A stretch of DNA of 64,000 nt from Nocardioides palaemonis (GTDB lineage: Bacteria; Actinomycetota; Actinomycetes; Propionibacteriales; Nocardioidaceae): assembly GCF_018275325.1 (NCBI RefSeq), contig NZ_JAGVQR010000001.1, positions 868,001 through 932,000 on the forward strand, given 5' to 3'. The notes below the pieces were generated by a model, which was not told where the DNA came from, ran no database searches, and was given only the letters and a program-made list of their open reading frames with translations. A program made the translations under genes and the position numbers. Every line of letters starts with the position of its first letter. The stretch's first letter is position 1. Shown one piece after another: positions 9,546 through 17,709 of this stretch.

Positions 9546-10436
9546 ATGGTCGACTACCTCACGCTCGACGACGGCCGGACGCTGGAGCACCTCGAGGGTG
9601 GCGACCCCGACGGCTTCCCGCTCGTCTACCACTCCGGCACGCCGAGCGCGGTCGTCGAGGACCCCCACCTCTTCGCCGCCGCGGCGTCCGCCGGCCTGCG
9701 CCTGGTGACGTGCTCGCGGCCCGGCTACGGCCAGTCCACCCCGCGCGGCGGCCCGGACCACCTCGTCGCGCCGATCCTCGCGGACGCCGACGACACCGCG
9801 GCGCTGCTCGACCACCTCGGCATCGGCGACTTCGTGACGCTGGGCTGGTCGGGCGGCGGGCCGCGAGCGCTGGCCTGCGCCGCCGCGATGCCCGCACGGT
9901 GCCGCGCGGCAGCGCTGCTCGCGGGCGTCGCGCCCCACGGCGTCGACGGCCTCGACTGGCTGGCCGGGATGGGCGAGGAGAACGTCCGCGACTTCGAGGC
10001 CGTCGCCGCCGGGCGCGAGGTCTACCGCCCGATCGCCGAGCAGCAGGCGGCCGAGCTCGGCGCCGTCACCGCCGACGACATCGTCGCCGCGTTCGGCGAC
10101 CTGGTCGACGAGGTCGATGCCGCCGCGCTGACCGGCGACTTCGCCGAGGTCGTCGCGGCGTCGTTCCGCCGCGCGATGGAGCAGGGGCCGGTCGGCATGG
10201 TCGAGGACAACCTCCAGATCGTCGCGCCCTGGGGCTTCGACGTCGGCGACCTCCGCGTACCGGTGTCGGTCTGGCAGGGCGAGCACGACCGGATGGTGCT
10301 CTACGCCCACGGCCAGTGGCTGGCCGCCGCGATCCCCGGCGCCCGCGCCCACCTCTTCGCCGATGAGGGCCACGTGTCCCTCGTCGCGCGCATCGACGAG
10401 ATCCTCGCCGACCTCAAGGACCTCGCCGGCCTCTGA
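9546..10436 (+). CDS. Alpha/beta hydrolase
   Basis: A 296-aa cytoplasmic hydrolase. The nucleophile elbow is GWSGGG with Ser102. The oxyanion region HSGTP is near residue 29. The catalytic acid is probably the Asp of GEHDRMV and the base the His of DEGHVSL near the C-terminus. It starts at ATG 9546, 44 bp after the carboxyltransferase stop, so it may be a fourth gene of that operon. It converges on the Ku gene across a pair of palindromic repeats. The substrate is unknown. Confidence 0.82.
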   Translation: MVDYLTLDDGRTLEHLEGGDPDGFPLVYHSGTPSAVVEDPHLFAAAASAGLRLVTCSRPGYGQSTPRGGPDHLVAPILADADDTAALLDHLGIGDFVTLGWSGGGPRALACAAAMPARCRAAALLAGVAPHGVDGLDWLAGMGEENVRDFEAVAAGREVYRPIAEQQAAELGAVTADDIVAAFGDLVDEVDAAALTGDFAEVVAASFRRAMEQGPVGMVEDNLQIVAPWGFDVGDLRVPVSVWQGEHDRMVLYAHGQWLAAAIPGARAHLFADEGHVSLVARIDEILADLKDLAGL

Positions 10437-10450
10437 CTGCCTGCCCTCCC

Positions 10451-10502
10451 GAGCGGTGTGCCACCCACATTCGGAGCGAGTGGAACGTGGGTGGGCCACC
10501 GC
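10451..10502. repeat. Palindromic intergenic element, copy 1
   Basis: A 52-bp near-palindrome with a left arm through GTGCCACCCACATTC and a right arm through GAACGTGGGTGGGCCAC. Arms of about 20 nt carry three mismatches. It lies directly downstream of the hydrolase gene and is repeated 83 bp later, so it may act as a terminator between convergent genes. Confidence 0.65.
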
Positions 10503-10533
10503 GGGAGAGCGCGTCGTACGGCGCCGCGCCGGT

Positions 10534-10587
10534 GAGCGGTGTGCCACCCACATTCGGCGCGAGTGGAATGTGGGTGGGCCACCGCTC
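10534..10587. repeat. Palindromic intergenic element, copy 2
   Basis: A second copy of the element at 10451, differing at a few bases. The inner arm is perfect here (CCACCCACATTC with GAATGTGGGTGG). It ends 11 bp before the Ku stop codon. Two direct copies of one long palindrome between convergent genes point to a dispersed repeat family used as bidirectional terminators. Confidence 0.65.
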
Positions 10588-10598
10588 GTACGCGAGGC

Positions 10599-11567
10599 TC
10601 AGCTGGCCTTCTTCGCTGCCGTCTTCTTCGTGGTGGTCTTCTTGGCGGCCGACTTCTTGGCCGCGGTCTTCTTGGCAGCGGCCTTCTTGGCCGGCGCCTT
10701 CTTCCCGGACGCCTTCTTGCCCGCAGACTTCTTCGCGGGCTTCGCGTCGTCGGAGTCGGAGTCGGAGTCGGCGTCGGCCTCACCCCGGGCGGACTTCGCC
10801 GCGGCGACCGACTTCTGCAGCGCGGCGAGCAGGTCGACCACCTCGCCGGAGGTCTTGGTGGAGGTCTCGGTGCGCTTGATCTCGCCGCCCTCGATCTTCG
10901 ACCGCACGAGCGCCTCGACGGCGCCGGCGTAGTCGTCCTCGAACTCGGTGGCGTCGAAGTCGCCGGCGAGGGTCTCGACGAGCATCTGCGCCATCTTGAC
11001 CTCCTGCGGCTTCGCGTCGTCGACCTCGACCTTGAAGTCCGGCACCCGCACCTCGTCGGGCCACATCATCGTCTGGAGCACGATCACCTCGCCCGCCTCG
11101 GTCTCACGCACCCGCAGCACCGCGATCGTGGTGCGCTGGCGCAGCGCGACGGTGACGACCGCCATCCGGTCGGCGTCCTTGAGCGCCTGGCGGAGCAGGG
11201 CGTACGGCTTCGCGCCCTGGCCCTCGGGCTCGAGGTAGTAGGACTTCTCGAACAGCAGCGGGTCGATCTGCTCGCGCGGCACGAACTTCTCGACCGCGAT
11301 CTCGCGCGACGACGTCGACGGCAGCTCGGCCATGTCGTCGTCGGTGAGGATGACCATCTCGCCGTCCTCGGTCTCGTAGCCCTTGGCGATGTCGGCGTAG
11401 GCCACCTCCTCGCCGTCGAGCGAGCACACCCGCTGGTACTTGATCCGCCCGCCGTCCTTGGCGTGCACCTGGCGGAACGACACGTCGTGGCTCTCGGTGG
11501 CGGCGTACAGCTTGACCGGCACGCTGACCAGCCCGAAGGACACCGCGCCCTTCCAGATCGCTCGCAT
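10599..11567 (-). CDS. ku: Ku, non-homologous end-joining DNA end-binding protein
   Basis: A 322-aa bacterial Ku homodimer subunit that rings DNA ends and recruits LigD. The core starts MRAIWKGAVSFGLVSVPVKLY and continues with the family motifs CSLDGEEV, EIAVEKFVP and LLRQALKD (core about residues 1-255). The C-terminal 65 residues are an Asp/Ser-rich stretch followed by a Lys/Ala tail of repeated AKK units. Such actinobacterial tails bind DNA and help Ku thread inwards. It is divergent from the ligase and polymerase genes, so the three form an end-joining locus with a shared 84-bp promoter region. Confidence 0.95.
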   Translation of the reverse strand: MRAIWKGAVSFGLVSVPVKLYAATESHDVSFRQVHAKDGGRIKYQRVCSLDGEEVAYADIAKGYETEDGEMVILTDDDMAELPSTSSREIAVEKFVPREQIDPLLFEKSYYLEPEGQGAKPYALLRQALKDADRMAVVTVALRQRTTIAVLRVRETEAGEVIVLQTMMWPDEVRVPDFKVEVDDAKPQEVKMAQMLVETLAGDFDATEFEDDYAGAVEALVRSKIEGGEIKRTETSTKTSGEVVDLLAALQKSVAAAKSARGEADADSDSDSDDAKPAKKSAGKKASGKKAPAKKAAAKKTAAKKSAAKKTTTKKTAAKKAS

Positions 11568-11651
11568 GGGGAAGACCTCTCGTCACAGTGGGTCACACCA
11601 GTATCAGGGTGAGCGTGTCGCGCGTCACGCCCGAGGGTGCAGACTGGCGCG

Positions 11652-12575
11652 GTGCGTCCGATGCTCGCGTCCAAGGCCGACCGCGTGCCCACGGGCGCGG
11701 AGTGGCTCCACGAGGTCAAGTGGGACGGCGTACGGGTGCTCGTCGACGCCCACGACGGGGTGGTGCGGATGACCAGCCGCAACGACAACGACGTCACCCC
11801 CGCATGGCCCGACCTGAGCGCCCCGCCGCTGGGGACGCGCGACCTGCTGGTCGACGGCGAGGTGATCGCCCTCAACGACCGCGGCGTGCCGGACTTCCGG
11901 GTCCTCCAGCACCGGATGCACGTGCGCAACCGGCAGGAGGTCGCCCGGCTGGTCACGAAGGTCCCCGCAACGCTGATGGTCTTCGACCTGCTGCGCCTCG
12001 ACGGCGAGGACCTCACCGCGCGACCGCTGGAGGAGCGGCGGGCGCTCCTCGAGGAGCTGCCTCTGGCCGAGTCGCGCTGGCAGGTCCCGGCGGCGTACGA
12101 CGACGGCGACATGCTCTTCACCGCCACCCTGCAGCAGGGCCTCGAGGGGGTGGTCAGCAAGCGCCGCGGGTCGCGCTACCGCTTCGACGCGCGCAGCGAC
12201 GACTGGCGCAAGCTCGCCCACCGCCACCGCGGCTCGTTCGTGGTCGGCGGCTGGCGGCCGCAGGTCGGGACGGAGAACCGGCTCGCCGCGCTGCTCGTCG
12301 GCGAGGTCACCGAGGATGGCCTGGCCTACCGCGGCCGGGTCGGCAGCGGCATCGCCGGAGCGACGAGCGCCCGGCTCGCCCGGCTGCTGGAGCCGTACGC
12401 CGCGAGCGCCTCGCCGTTCGTCGACGAGGTCCCGAAGGAGGACGCCCGCGGCACCTTCTGGGTCGAGCCGCGCGTCGTGGTGGACGTCGACACCCACGGC
12501 CTGGGCTACGACCGGCTCCGGCAGCCGTCCTTCCAGGGTGTGCGCGACGACCTGACCCCGGAGGACCTCGGATGA
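11652..12575 (+). CDS. ATP-dependent DNA ligase (LigD ligase-domain protein)
   Basis: A 307-aa stand-alone ligase. Motif I is HEVKWDGVRV, whose Lys takes AMP; VDGEVIAL, FDLLRLDG, EGVVSKRRGSRY and DWRKLAHRHRGSFVVGGW are the later nucleotidyltransferase motifs and the start of the OB fold. GTG 11652 (VRPMLASKADR) was chosen because homologues begin there; GTG 11637 is possible and neither has a clear Shine-Dalgarno. It overlaps the polymerase gene by ATGA, so the two parts of LigD are made as separate coupled proteins. Confidence 0.88.
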   Translation: MRPMLASKADRVPTGAEWLHEVKWDGVRVLVDAHDGVVRMTSRNDNDVTPAWPDLSAPPLGTRDLLVDGEVIALNDRGVPDFRVLQHRMHVRNRQEVARLVTKVPATLMVFDLLRLDGEDLTARPLEERRALLEELPLAESRWQVPAAYDDGDMLFTATLQQGLEGVVSKRRGSRYRFDARSDDWRKLAHRHRGSFVVGGWRPQVGTENRLAALLVGEVTEDGLAYRGRVGSGIAGATSARLARLLEPYAASASPFVDEVPKEDARGTFWVEPRVVVDVDTHGLGYDRLRQPSFQGVRDDLTPEDLG

Positions 12576-13465
12576 GTGAGGTCCACGTCGACGTCGAGGG
12601 CCGGACCCTCACGATCAGCAACCTCGACAAGGTGCTCTACCCGCGCACCGGTACGACCAAGGGCGAGGTGCTGCACTACTACGCCGCCGTCGCCCCCGTC
12701 CTGCTGCCGCACCTGCGCGACCGGGCGGTGACCCGGATCCGCTGGCCGCACGGCGTGGAGCGCTCGAGCTTCTTCGAGAAGAACGCGCCCGCCGGCACCC
12801 CGTCGTGGGTCCGCACGGTCGACGTGCCGACCACCGGGTCGCGCACTGGCGCGGGCGACGGCACGCTCCGCTTCCCGATCTGCGACGACCTCGCCACCCT
12901 CACCTGGCTGGCCAACCTCGCCGCGCTGGAGCTGCACGTGCACCAGTGGACGGTCGAGGAGGACGGCACCCCCCGCCACCCCGACCGGTTGGTCATCGAC
13001 CTCGACCCCGGCGAGCCGGCCGGGCTGCACGAGTGTGCGCAGGTGGCGCTGATGGTCCGCGACGCGCTGGGCGCGCGCGACCTCACCTGCACGCCCGTGA
13101 CGAGCGGCAGCAAGGGTCTGCACCTCTACGCGCGGATGGACGGCACGCTCGACAGCGACGGCACGACCGCGCTCGCCAAGGAGGTGGCCGAGGAGCTGCA
13201 GAAGGAGCACCCCGAGCTGGTCACGAGCGTGATGACCAAGGCCAAGCGGCCCGGCAAGGTGTTCCTCGACTGGTCGCAGAACAGCGGCTCGAAGACCACC
13301 GTCTCGCCGTACTCCCTGCGCGGGCGCGAGCGGCCCACCGTCGCCGCGCCGCTGACCTGGGACGAGGTCGAGGAGGGGGCCGACGACGAGCTGGCCCTCG
13401 AGCAGCTCTCGCTCCAGCAGGTGCTCGAGCGGGTGGGCGACCTTGGCGACGTGTTCGACGCCTGA
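12572..13465 (+). CDS. LigD-type polymerase/primase
   Basis: A 297-aa archaeo-eukaryotic primase-type polymerase that fills or extends ends during non-homologous end joining. LTISNLDKVLYP and GEVLHYYAAVAPVLLPHLRDR are the family start. HRDRLVIDLDPGE-like metal-binding residues are seen as LVIDLDPGE, and SGSKGLHLYA and TKAKRPGKVFLDWSQN complete the active site. There is no phosphoesterase domain, which in other actinobacteria may be fused or encoded elsewhere. It is translated from ATG 12572 inside the ligase stop. Confidence 0.92.
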   Translation: MSEVHVDVEGRTLTISNLDKVLYPRTGTTKGEVLHYYAAVAPVLLPHLRDRAVTRIRWPHGVERSSFFEKNAPAGTPSWVRTVDVPTTGSRTGAGDGTLRFPICDDLATLTWLANLAALELHVHQWTVEEDGTPRHPDRLVIDLDPGEPAGLHECAQVALMVRDALGARDLTCTPVTSGSKGLHLYARMDGTLDSDGTTALAKEVAEELQKEHPELVTSVMTKAKRPGKVFLDWSQNSGSKTTVSPYSLRGRERPTVAAPLTWDEVEEGADDELALEQLSLQQVLERVGDLGDVFDA

Positions 13466-13573
13466 TCAGCCCTTCGCCCACGGGATCCGCGGGTGACGAA
13501 GGTCCCGAGAACTGTTACCCCGTGTGACCACCGCGAGGGGCCCGCGTGGAACTCGTGACCAGAGACTTGACCC

Positions 13574-13720
13574 ATGTCCCGCATCGCACTGATCCCCGTC
13601 GCAGCCCTGCTGGCTGCCGGCGCGGTCGTGGCCGGACCCGGGGAGAGCGCACCCGCAGAGCCCGCTCCCACCGGGGTCTTCCAGACCGCCGACACGGGGA
13701 TTCAGTCCACCGGCCGCTAG
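13574..13720 (+). CDS. Possible small secreted peptide
   Basis: A 48-codon frame beginning MSRIALIPVAALLAAGAVVA, which looks like a signal peptide with a hydrophobic core and Ala-rich cleavage region, followed by a Pro/Ala/Glu-rich tail. It fills an otherwise empty gap before the response regulator. There is no clear Shine-Dalgarno, and a frame this short can occur by chance. Function unknown. Confidence 0.4.
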   Translation: MSRIALIPVAALLAAGAVVAGPGESAPAEPAPTGVFQTADTGIQSTGR

Positions 13721-13729
13721 GTCTCTCTA

Positions 13730-13742
13730 TATGCTCGCGGTC
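13730..13742 (+). promoter_or_regulatory. Leaderless -10 promoter for the response regulator
   Basis: TATGCT at 13730-13735 fits the actinobacterial TANNNT -10 and ends exactly seven bases before ATG 13743, so transcription would start at or next to the start codon. No Shine-Dalgarno is present, in agreement with a leaderless message. Confidence 0.5.
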
Positions 13743-14432
13743 ATGGTGCACGACGTGCTGGTCGTTGAGGACGAAGAGGACATCGCCGTCCCCCTGATGC
13801 GCACCCTGGAACGTGAGGGTTACGAAGTGACCCGCGTCTCGGGTGGAGCGGAGGCGGTGGGCCGTGTCGTCGACGACGCCCCGGCCGTGGTGATCCTCGA
13901 CCTGGGACTGCCCGACATGGACGGTCTCGACGTGTGCCGCCAGATGCGCGCCGGTGGTTATGGCGGCGGCATCATCATGGTCACCGCCCGTGCCGGCGAG
14001 CTCGACCGCGTGGTCGGACTCGACGTCGGCGCCGACGACTACCTCGCCAAGCCGTTCGGCCTCGCCGAGCTGCTCGCCCGCGTGCGTGCGCTGCTGCGCC
14101 GCTCGTCCGCGGCCACCGAGGACACCACCACCGTCGTCACCTCGTCGGGCCTCAAGATCGACGCCGCGTCGCGCCGGGTGCACCTCAACGACAAGGAGAT
14201 CGCGCTCACCGCGAAGGAGTTCGACGTCCTCGCGGTGCTGGCCTCCCACCACGACAAGGTGGTGCCGCGCGAGACGCTGATGAACCAGGTGTGGGACCAG
14301 AACTGGTACGGCTCGACGAAGACGCTCGACGTCACCATCGGCCGGCTGCGCTCCAAGCTCGAGGCCGCCGACGCCGGGGAGAAGGTCGTCGCGATCCGCG
14401 GCGTCGGCTTCCGCCTGGAGACCGGCTCCTGA
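13743..14432 (+). CDS. OmpR/PhoB-family response regulator, orphan
   Basis: A 229-aa two-component regulator. The receiver domain (about 1-118) has the acidic pair in VVEDEED, phospho-acceptor Asp53 in VILDLGLPDMDG, Thr81 and Lys103 (LAKPFG). The C-terminal winged helix (about 130-228) reads LTAKEFDVLAVLASHHDKVV, with TLDVTIGRLRSKLE as recognition helix and the final GVGFRLE hairpin. No histidine kinase gene is adjacent. ATG 13743 is chosen over 13731 because of the leaderless -10. Confidence 0.92.
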   Translation: MVHDVLVVEDEEDIAVPLMRTLEREGYEVTRVSGGAEAVGRVVDDAPAVVILDLGLPDMDGLDVCRQMRAGGYGGGIIMVTARAGELDRVVGLDVGADDYLAKPFGLAELLARVRALLRRSSAATEDTTTVVTSSGLKIDAASRRVHLNDKEIALTAKEFDVLAVLASHHDKVVPRETLMNQVWDQNWYGSTKTLDVTIGRLRSKLEAADAGEKVVAIRGVGFRLETGS

Positions 14433-14489
14433 CCCTGGCCTGACCGCGGTCCTGCCCGCGCGCCAGCCTCACCCCGGGTCGCCCTCGCC

Positions 14490-14560
14490 CCGGGGTAGTC
14501 CAGTGGCGAGACGTCGTGCGACGGCGCCCGGGACAGCGTCTGGCCACTGGACTACCCCGG
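14490..14560. terminator. Long stem-loop after the response regulator
   Basis: Arms 14490-14507 and 14543-14560 are complementary over 18 nt (left arm CCGGGGTAGTCCAGTGGC), with an inner extension AGACG/CGTCT. It lies 57 bp after the regulator stop. It lacks a T-run. It is a different sequence family from the elements at 3844 and 10451. Confidence 0.6.
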
Positions 14561-15679
14561 CCGGCGGGCCCCGACCGACCTCCGGGAGTTCTCCACAGGC
14601 TCTGCCGTGGGTCTGGTTTGCCCGCTGCCGACGCGGGTAACTTCCGAGAGCACGTTCTCGGGAACCTGGGGGGCTCATGGCCGTCGACCGCGCCACCGTC
14701 GACCGTCCGATCGCGGACCGGTCGAGCCACGACGCGCTCGTCCGGCGCCTCGACGACCAGGTCCGCGAGCGGGTGCGGCGCGAGGGCGTCGACCCGCAGC
14801 GCGAGGCCGACGCCGTACGTCGCATCGCCGAGGACGTCGTCCGCGACCACGACCAGCTCAGCCTGACGGGTGCGGTCGCCCCGGTCGCCGATGCCGACGC
14901 GGTCGTGACCGACTTGCTGGCCCGGGTGGCCGGCTTCGGCCCGCTCCAGCCGTTCCTCGACGACCCCGAGGTCGAGGAGGTCTGGATCAACTCCCCGGAG
15001 CGGGTCTTCATCGCGCGCCGCGGGCGCCACGAGCTGACCAACCTGCGCCTCGACGCCGACCAGGTCTCCGAGCTCGTCGAGCGGATGCTCAAGTCGAGCG
15101 GCCGCCGCATCGACATCAGCACGCCCTTCGTCGACGCGATGCTGCCCGAGGGGCACCGGCTCCACGTCGTGCTCGAGGGCATCAGCCGCGGCTTCACCGC
15201 GGTCAACATCCGCAAGTTCCTGCTGCGCGCCCACCGGCTCGGCGACCTCGTCGCCCTCGGCAGCCTGACCCCGCAGGCCGCGCGGTTCCTCGAGGCGTCG
15301 GTCCGCGCCGGGATGAACATCCTGGTCGCCGGCGGCACCCAGGCCGGCAAGACCACGATGCTCAACTGCCTCGCCGCCGCCGTCCCCGGCGGGGAGCGGG
15401 TGGTCAGCGCGGAGGAGGTGTTCGAGCTGCGCTTCAGCCACCCCGACTGGGTGGCCATGCAGACCCGGCAGGCCGGGCTCGAGCAGACCGGCGAGATCGT
15501 CCTGCGCGACCTGGTCAAGGAGGCGCTGCGGATGCGGCCCAGCCGGATCCTCGTCGGTGAGGTGCGCGCCGCCGAGTGCCTCGACCTGCTGCTGGCCCTC
15601 AACTCAGGGTTGCCGGGGATGTGCACCCTCCACGCCAACAGCGCCCGCGAGGCGCTGGTCAAGATGTGCACCCTGCCGC

Positions 15680-15712
15680 TGCTGGCGGGGGACAACAGAC
15701 AAATGGGGATGT
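15680..15712. other. Putative attL junction of the integrated element
   Basis: Coding homology to TadA ATPases is lost between about 15685 and 15700. To the left the DNA is GC-rich host coding sequence; to the right base composition drops and the integrase gene begins within 40 bp. The conserved codons LLAG(D/E)N are probably the attB core. The exact crossover bases cannot be set without the empty site or attR. Confidence 0.65.
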
Positions 15713-15718
15713 GTAACC

Positions 15719-15730
15719 TACGATGGGTGC
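15719..15730 (+). promoter_or_regulatory. Leaderless -10 for the integrase
   Basis: TACGAT at 15719-15724 (TANNNT) lies six bases before GTG 15731, and there is no Shine-Dalgarno. In the integrated state the integrase promoter would therefore straddle element DNA just inside the junction. Confidence 0.4.
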
Positions 15731-17275
15731 GTGGCAGTTGAGACCGCCCTGTCGTATGGCCGCGCCAGCCGCGATCCCAAGCGGCGCGGCGCGAGTGTCG
15801 ACACTCAGCTTCGGGAGAACGAGCAGTGGGCGATAGCCCACGGAGTTGCGATCACCCACACCATCCGCGACGACGATCGCTCTGCGAGCGCCTACCGCAA
15901 ACGAGAACGTGAAGGCTTCGAGGAAGCGCTCAGTCTGATTCGAACGCGGGTCGTCGATCTTGTTCTCGTGTGGGAGATGAGCCGGGCGTCGCGCGACCTC
16001 GACGATTACGTTCGGCTCCGATCCGCGTGTCACGAAGCAGGGGTTCATTTGGTCTACAAGGGGCGGCGATTCGACCTGAGTCGTGCGGACGACCGATTGT
16101 CGACCGGGCTGGACGCCCTACTGGCTGAGCGTGAATCGAACGACATCCGCGATCGCAACCTGCGCACCGTCTCCGCGAACGCAAACCGGGGGCGCCCGCA
16201 CGGACGTTTGCCGTACGGATTTCGTCGCGAGTATGACCCGACCACGGGCGCGCTGATACGTCAGACTCCGTACTCAGCGAGCGACCCCACACAACTGCTG
16301 CCTGAGGCTACGGTGCTGGCGGAGGCAGCCCATGCGCTACTGCAGGGTGCCACCCTGCGCGGCATATGCCGAGAGCTGAACACTCGGGGTGTCCCGACGC
16401 CTCGCAAGCCTCGACGGCACACGTTGCATGACAATCCAGACGGTGTCGTGACCCGTTGGGAGCCTGCGACCTTGCGGCAGCTCCTGCGCAATCCGACCAT
16501 CGCGGGTCGTCGAGTGCATCGAGGAGAAGACATCGGCCCCGCCGACTGGGAGCCGATCCTCGATTACGGAACCTGGCTAAGACTCCATGCTCTTCTGAGT
16601 GACCCCGCGCGCCTCAGCGTCAAGGTCCCGCGAGGGCCTGCTCCGAGACACCTGCTGTCCGGGATTGCTTGCTGTGGTGAGTGCGGAGCCCGAATGAAGG
16701 CAGCCACAAATCTGTCCCGATTGCCGCGCGCGTATGTATGCCGGAACGAGGGCTGCATGAAGGTGACTGTGACTGCAGACCGTGTAGACGAGCGCATAGA
16801 GGAGGTTCTCCTAGCGCTTTTCGATCGTCCTGACTTCCAACAGGCACTTGCGGAGGCACACCGGCGACGCGAGACCTCGATGGCAAAACGCCCCGATATC
16901 TCTTCGCTGATTGCCGAACGAGAATTGGAGCTTGAAGAGGTCGAGGACTTGCGCGCTTCGGGAGATCTGACGCTCCGCGCGTATGCGGCAGAGACGAAGC
17001 GGATAGAGAACGCGATCGATCAGCTGCGGGGACAGCAGGTCGCCGCCGTCTCTTCGCCAGCTTTGCGGCGATTGCTGAGCGCCTCCACCCTTCAAGATGG
17101 CTGGCGAAGTGCGAGCCTCTCTGACCGACGGGAGGTTGTTCGCCTCCTACTCCGCGTGACGATCAAACGGGCCATTGTTCGCGGGCGCAGGTTTGACCCG
17201 GGGCGGGTCGATATCGAACCGAGTGAGCTGATCACTCAGGAAGCCTTGGTTTCGGGCGGTGTCGCTGCGGTCTGA
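15731..17275 (+). CDS. Large serine integrase
   Basis: A 514-aa site-specific recombinase. The N-terminal resolvase domain carries the YGRAS motif with catalytic Ser13, then SASAYRKREREGFEEAL and VWEMSRASRDLDDYV with the conserved Arg residues. A recombinase domain follows (GRLPYGFRREYD, RGVPTPRKPRR, LLRNPTIAGRRVHRGE). The zinc ribbon is CCGECGARM with YVCRNEGCMKV. The C-terminal region (about 385-460) is a predicted coiled coil, as in integrases of the phiC31/Bxb1 kind. It starts at the broken end of the host pilus ATPase gene, the usual position of an integrase beside its attL. Codon use is less GC-biased than in the flanking chromosome, which fits transfer. Confidence 0.93.
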   Translation: MAVETALSYGRASRDPKRRGASVDTQLRENEQWAIAHGVAITHTIRDDDRSASAYRKREREGFEEALSLIRTRVVDLVLVWEMSRASRDLDDYVRLRSACHEAGVHLVYKGRRFDLSRADDRLSTGLDALLAERESNDIRDRNLRTVSANANRGRPHGRLPYGFRREYDPTTGALIRQTPYSASDPTQLLPEATVLAEAAHALLQGATLRGICRELNTRGVPTPRKPRRHTLHDNPDGVVTRWEPATLRQLLRNPTIAGRRVHRGEDIGPADWEPILDYGTWLRLHALLSDPARLSVKVPRGPAPRHLLSGIACCGECGARMKAATNLSRLPRAYVCRNEGCMKVTVTADRVDERIEEVLLALFDRPDFQQALAEAHRRRETSMAKRPDISSLIAERELELEEVEDLRASGDLTLRAYAAETKRIENAIDQLRGQQVAAVSSPALRRLLSASTLQDGWRSASLSDRREVVRLLLRVTIKRAIVRGRRFDPGRVDIEPSELITQEALVSGGVAAV

Positions 17276-17442
17276 CGGTCCGCGAGCCCTGGCACAGTTC
17301 CACGCGAGTTGGCGACCAGGTCTCTACGATGATCAAATTCGGACGGAAGTAGTAGTTCGAGCAGTCGATCGGCGACACGCGCTGGTGGCACCGGGAATCG
17401 CTGGGCGATCTCGCGCGCGCTGGCACTCGCCTTGTCACTCAT
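17236..17442 (-). CDS. Small protein convergent with the integrase
   Basis: A 68-aa frame beginning MSDKASASAREIAQRFPVPP. It is preceded by a perfect GAGGAGG Shine-Dalgarno seven bases before ATG on the minus strand, the strongest one in this stretch. Its 3' end overlaps the integrase 3' end by 40 bp, tail to tail. I recognise no domain. Small proteins next to serine integrases can be recombination directionality factors; that is only a positional guess. Confidence 0.5.
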   Translation of the reverse strand: MSDKASASAREIAQRFPVPPARVADRLLELLLPSEFDHRRDLVANSRGTVPGLADRQTAATPPETKAS

Positions 17443-17709
17443 GATTGCCTCCTCGCTGCCCCTCTGGCGACGCCCGTCGTCTGGTCTCCTAAGTGCGCGA
17501 GGTGACTGTGGGCGATCACCAGCGGCAGCCAATTTCGAGCGGATGGCAGCCGACATCGGGCCAAGGCGACTAGAGGTTTTGAGGTGGGTGGATCTCTCCA
17601 AGAAGCCGACGCCGGCGCCTTGATTGCCTCGACCGCGTGGTCGCTCCTGGGCGTGGATCCTTGTCCGCCTCGCACGTACCGAGAACGTCTGCCGGTAGGT
17701 TCGCCACTG

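Larger units (their letters stand above)
14677..15741 (+). pseudogene. Host TadA/CpaF-type pilus ATPase, truncated by the mobile element
   Basis: The host-derived part is about 339 residues and starts at ATG 14677 behind a G-rich Shine-Dalgarno. It has the N-terminal helical domain, GFGPLQPFLDDPEVEEVWIN, the Walker A loop AGGTQAGKTTMLN, the Asp/Glu-box EEVFELRF, Walker B RILVGEVRAAECLDLL and the His box GMCTLHANSAREAL. After LPLLAGDN (near 15693) homology stops and the frame runs 16 unrelated codons to a stop at 15741. Family members run on for roughly 60-80 residues more. The break coincides with the start of an integrase gene, so site-specific insertion is the likely cause. The product may be inactive. 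Confidence 0.85.
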
